24,796 nt of DNA from Eggerthellaceae bacterium. GTDB taxonomy: Bacteria > Actinomycetota > Coriobacteriia > Coriobacteriales > Eggerthellaceae. This document shows positions 24,056-24,796 of this stretch, in pieces. Below the pieces are notes generated by a model. It did no database searches. It had not been told where the DNA came from and saw only the letters and a program-made list of their open reading frames with translations. The stretch lies in the NCBI GenBank assembly GCA_900754495.1, contig CAAEDC010000103.1:1-24796 (forward strand), read 5' to 3'. A program made the position numbers and the translations under genes. Position 1 is the first letter of the stretch. Each line of letters opens with the position of its first letter.

Positions 24056-24730
24056 TCAGCGACGCTCGAGGTGCAGCTTGTCGATGAGCTTGCGGTAGAT
24101 GCGATCGCGGATCCACTGCTCGGTGGACAGGCGGATAGCGTCTTCCAGCGGCACCCAGCGCACGCCGCTGTTCTCGTCGGGCTTGATGCGGATCGGCTCG
24201 GCGGGATCGGCGATCGCCAAATACGTCACGTTGAGATGCAGATGCGAGCTCACGTACGCGCCGCGCTTCTCGTGCCCGTTGACGGTGAGCACCTCCAGGG
24301 AGTAGACGCCGCCCGGGCCGCAGAGCGGACGGAGACCATCGACGGTCGGCGCCGGAACCACGGACGCATCATCTGTTCCGTGCGCCTCCCCCGCCACCAA
24401 GCGCGCATGCGCGACGCCGGTCTCCTCCTGCAGCTCGCGCAGCGCCACCGCCGCAAGGTCGCACTCGCCATCGGCATGACCGCCGATCCAGCTCCACGAG
24501 TCGTAGATGTTGTGGTAGACGAGCAGCGTCTGGGTGAACGAGGGGTCGACGACCCAGATCGAGCACGCCATGTGCGCCTGAGCGCTGCGGTCGAAGCAAT
24601 CCGGATCGGTGTCGAGCGCGCGCAGGATCACGTGCTTATCCGCCGCCTCCTGCTCGTTGAACGGCTCGAACGCGGCGATCGCATTCCTCAGCGCTTGACG
24701 CTCCGCATCGTTTTTCTCGTCCATCCCCAT
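24056..24730 (-). CDS. NUDIX hydrolase
   Basis: Hydrolyses a nucleoside-diphosphate-linked substrate, releasing a phosphate or nucleotide; the substrate is unknown. The 224-residue protein carries the NUDIX box at residues 84-106: GHADGE-C-DLAAVAL-RELQEETGV. The metal-binding REUXEE part is intact, but the first box glutamate is Cys90. The N-terminal 60 residues form an extra helical segment before the box-containing core. Two starts are possible: ATG at 24730 or the ATG at 24724, two codons downstream. Both have a GAGGGG-like box, the second with better spacing. The gene ends at a clear intrinsic terminator. Family B repeat B2 lies about 16 bases upstream of the start, in the position of the promoter or 5' leader. 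Confidence 0.88.
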   Translation of the reverse strand: MGMDEKNDAERQALRNAIAAFEPFNEQEAADKHVILRALDTDPDCFDRSAQAHMACSIWVVDPSFTQTLLVYHNIYDSWSWIGGHADGECDLAAVALRELQEETGVAHARLVAGEAHGTDDASVVPAPTVDGLRPLCGPGGVYSLEVLTVNGHEKRGAYVSSHLHLNVTYLAIADPAEPIRIKPDENSGVRWVPLEDAIRLSTEQWIRDRIYRKLIDKLHLERR

Positions 24731-24745
24731 CCCCTCTTCCTCGGC

Positions 24746-24796
24746 GTGACGGGGGACGGTCCTCCTGTCACGTTATCCAAAGGTGACAGGAGGACC
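24746..24796. repeat. Family B long palindrome, copy B2 (cut by window end)
   Basis: The arm at 24746-24771 matches the B1 arm with one difference (CCTCC for CCTTC). An 11-base loop and the first 14 bases of the reverse-complement arm (24783-24796) follow up to the window end. Same type of element as B1. Confidence 0.85.

Noticed and set aside
23718..24116. Minus-strand open frame of 132 codons between AGCS and NUDIX
   Set aside because: It starts inside the NUDIX gene, crosses two terminator hairpins, and shows no recognisable domain.

Overview
The window is about 24.8 kb of very GC-rich bacterial DNA. Gene content and codon use suggest an anaerobic actinobacterium of class Coriobacteriia, most likely family Eggerthellaceae. 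The clues are an archaeal-type split glutamate synthase next to a type III glutamine synthetase, a FeoA-FeoB fusion, iron-sulfur and flavin redox proteins, and two families of palindromic intergenic repeats. The assignment is an inference from gene content, with no database support.

Layout. At the left edge lies the 5' part of a sodium:neurotransmitter symporter family (NSS) transporter (-, 1-1324), followed by an unrecognised single-pass membrane protein (+, 1595-2323) that overlaps tail-to-tail with asparagine synthase asnB (-, 2301-4301). Divergent from asnB is a nitrogen-assimilation block (+). It has a five-gene glutamate synthase operon: glutamine amidotransferase (4530-5729), ferredoxin/FMN synthase subunit (5736-7241), polyferredoxin (7247-7711), FAD/NAD(P) oxidoreductase (7712-9103) and GXGXG subunit (9129-9887). 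Type III glutamine synthetase (10032-12128) and dapF (12181-13119) follow. After this come minus-strand genes for a cupin, an aldo/keto reductase and an iron-sulfur flavoprotein, then a divergent TetR regulator, an alpha/beta hydrolase (+), an MFS transporter (-), FeoAB (-), a glycine riboswitch with an AGCS sodium:alanine/glycine symporter (+), and a NUDIX hydrolase (-).

How the genes work together. asnB, the glutamate synthase operon and glutamine synthetase form a glutamine/glutamate/asparagine nitrogen module. The most interesting signal is regulatory. The promoters of the glutamate synthase operon (4420-4484) and of glutamine synthetase (9907-9982) carry the same architecture: an array of 5-bp half-sites phased every 11 bp, with GAAAC-like boxes every 22 bp, ending exactly 10 bp before a -10-like hexamer. 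This closely resembles the direct-repeat operators of the actinobacterial nitrogen regulator GlnR, an OmpR-type protein, and suggests a shared activator.

Other structure. Three copies of a 33-bp palindrome (family A: 13704-13736, 14852-14884, 18994-19025) and two copies of long hairpins (family B: 21764-21832 and 24746-24796, the latter cut by the window end) lie between genes. They look like REP/MITE-type non-autonomous repeats. Good intrinsic terminators follow the hydrolase, FeoAB, AGCS and NUDIX genes. No tRNA, rRNA, CRISPR array, complete insertion sequence or phage gene was seen.
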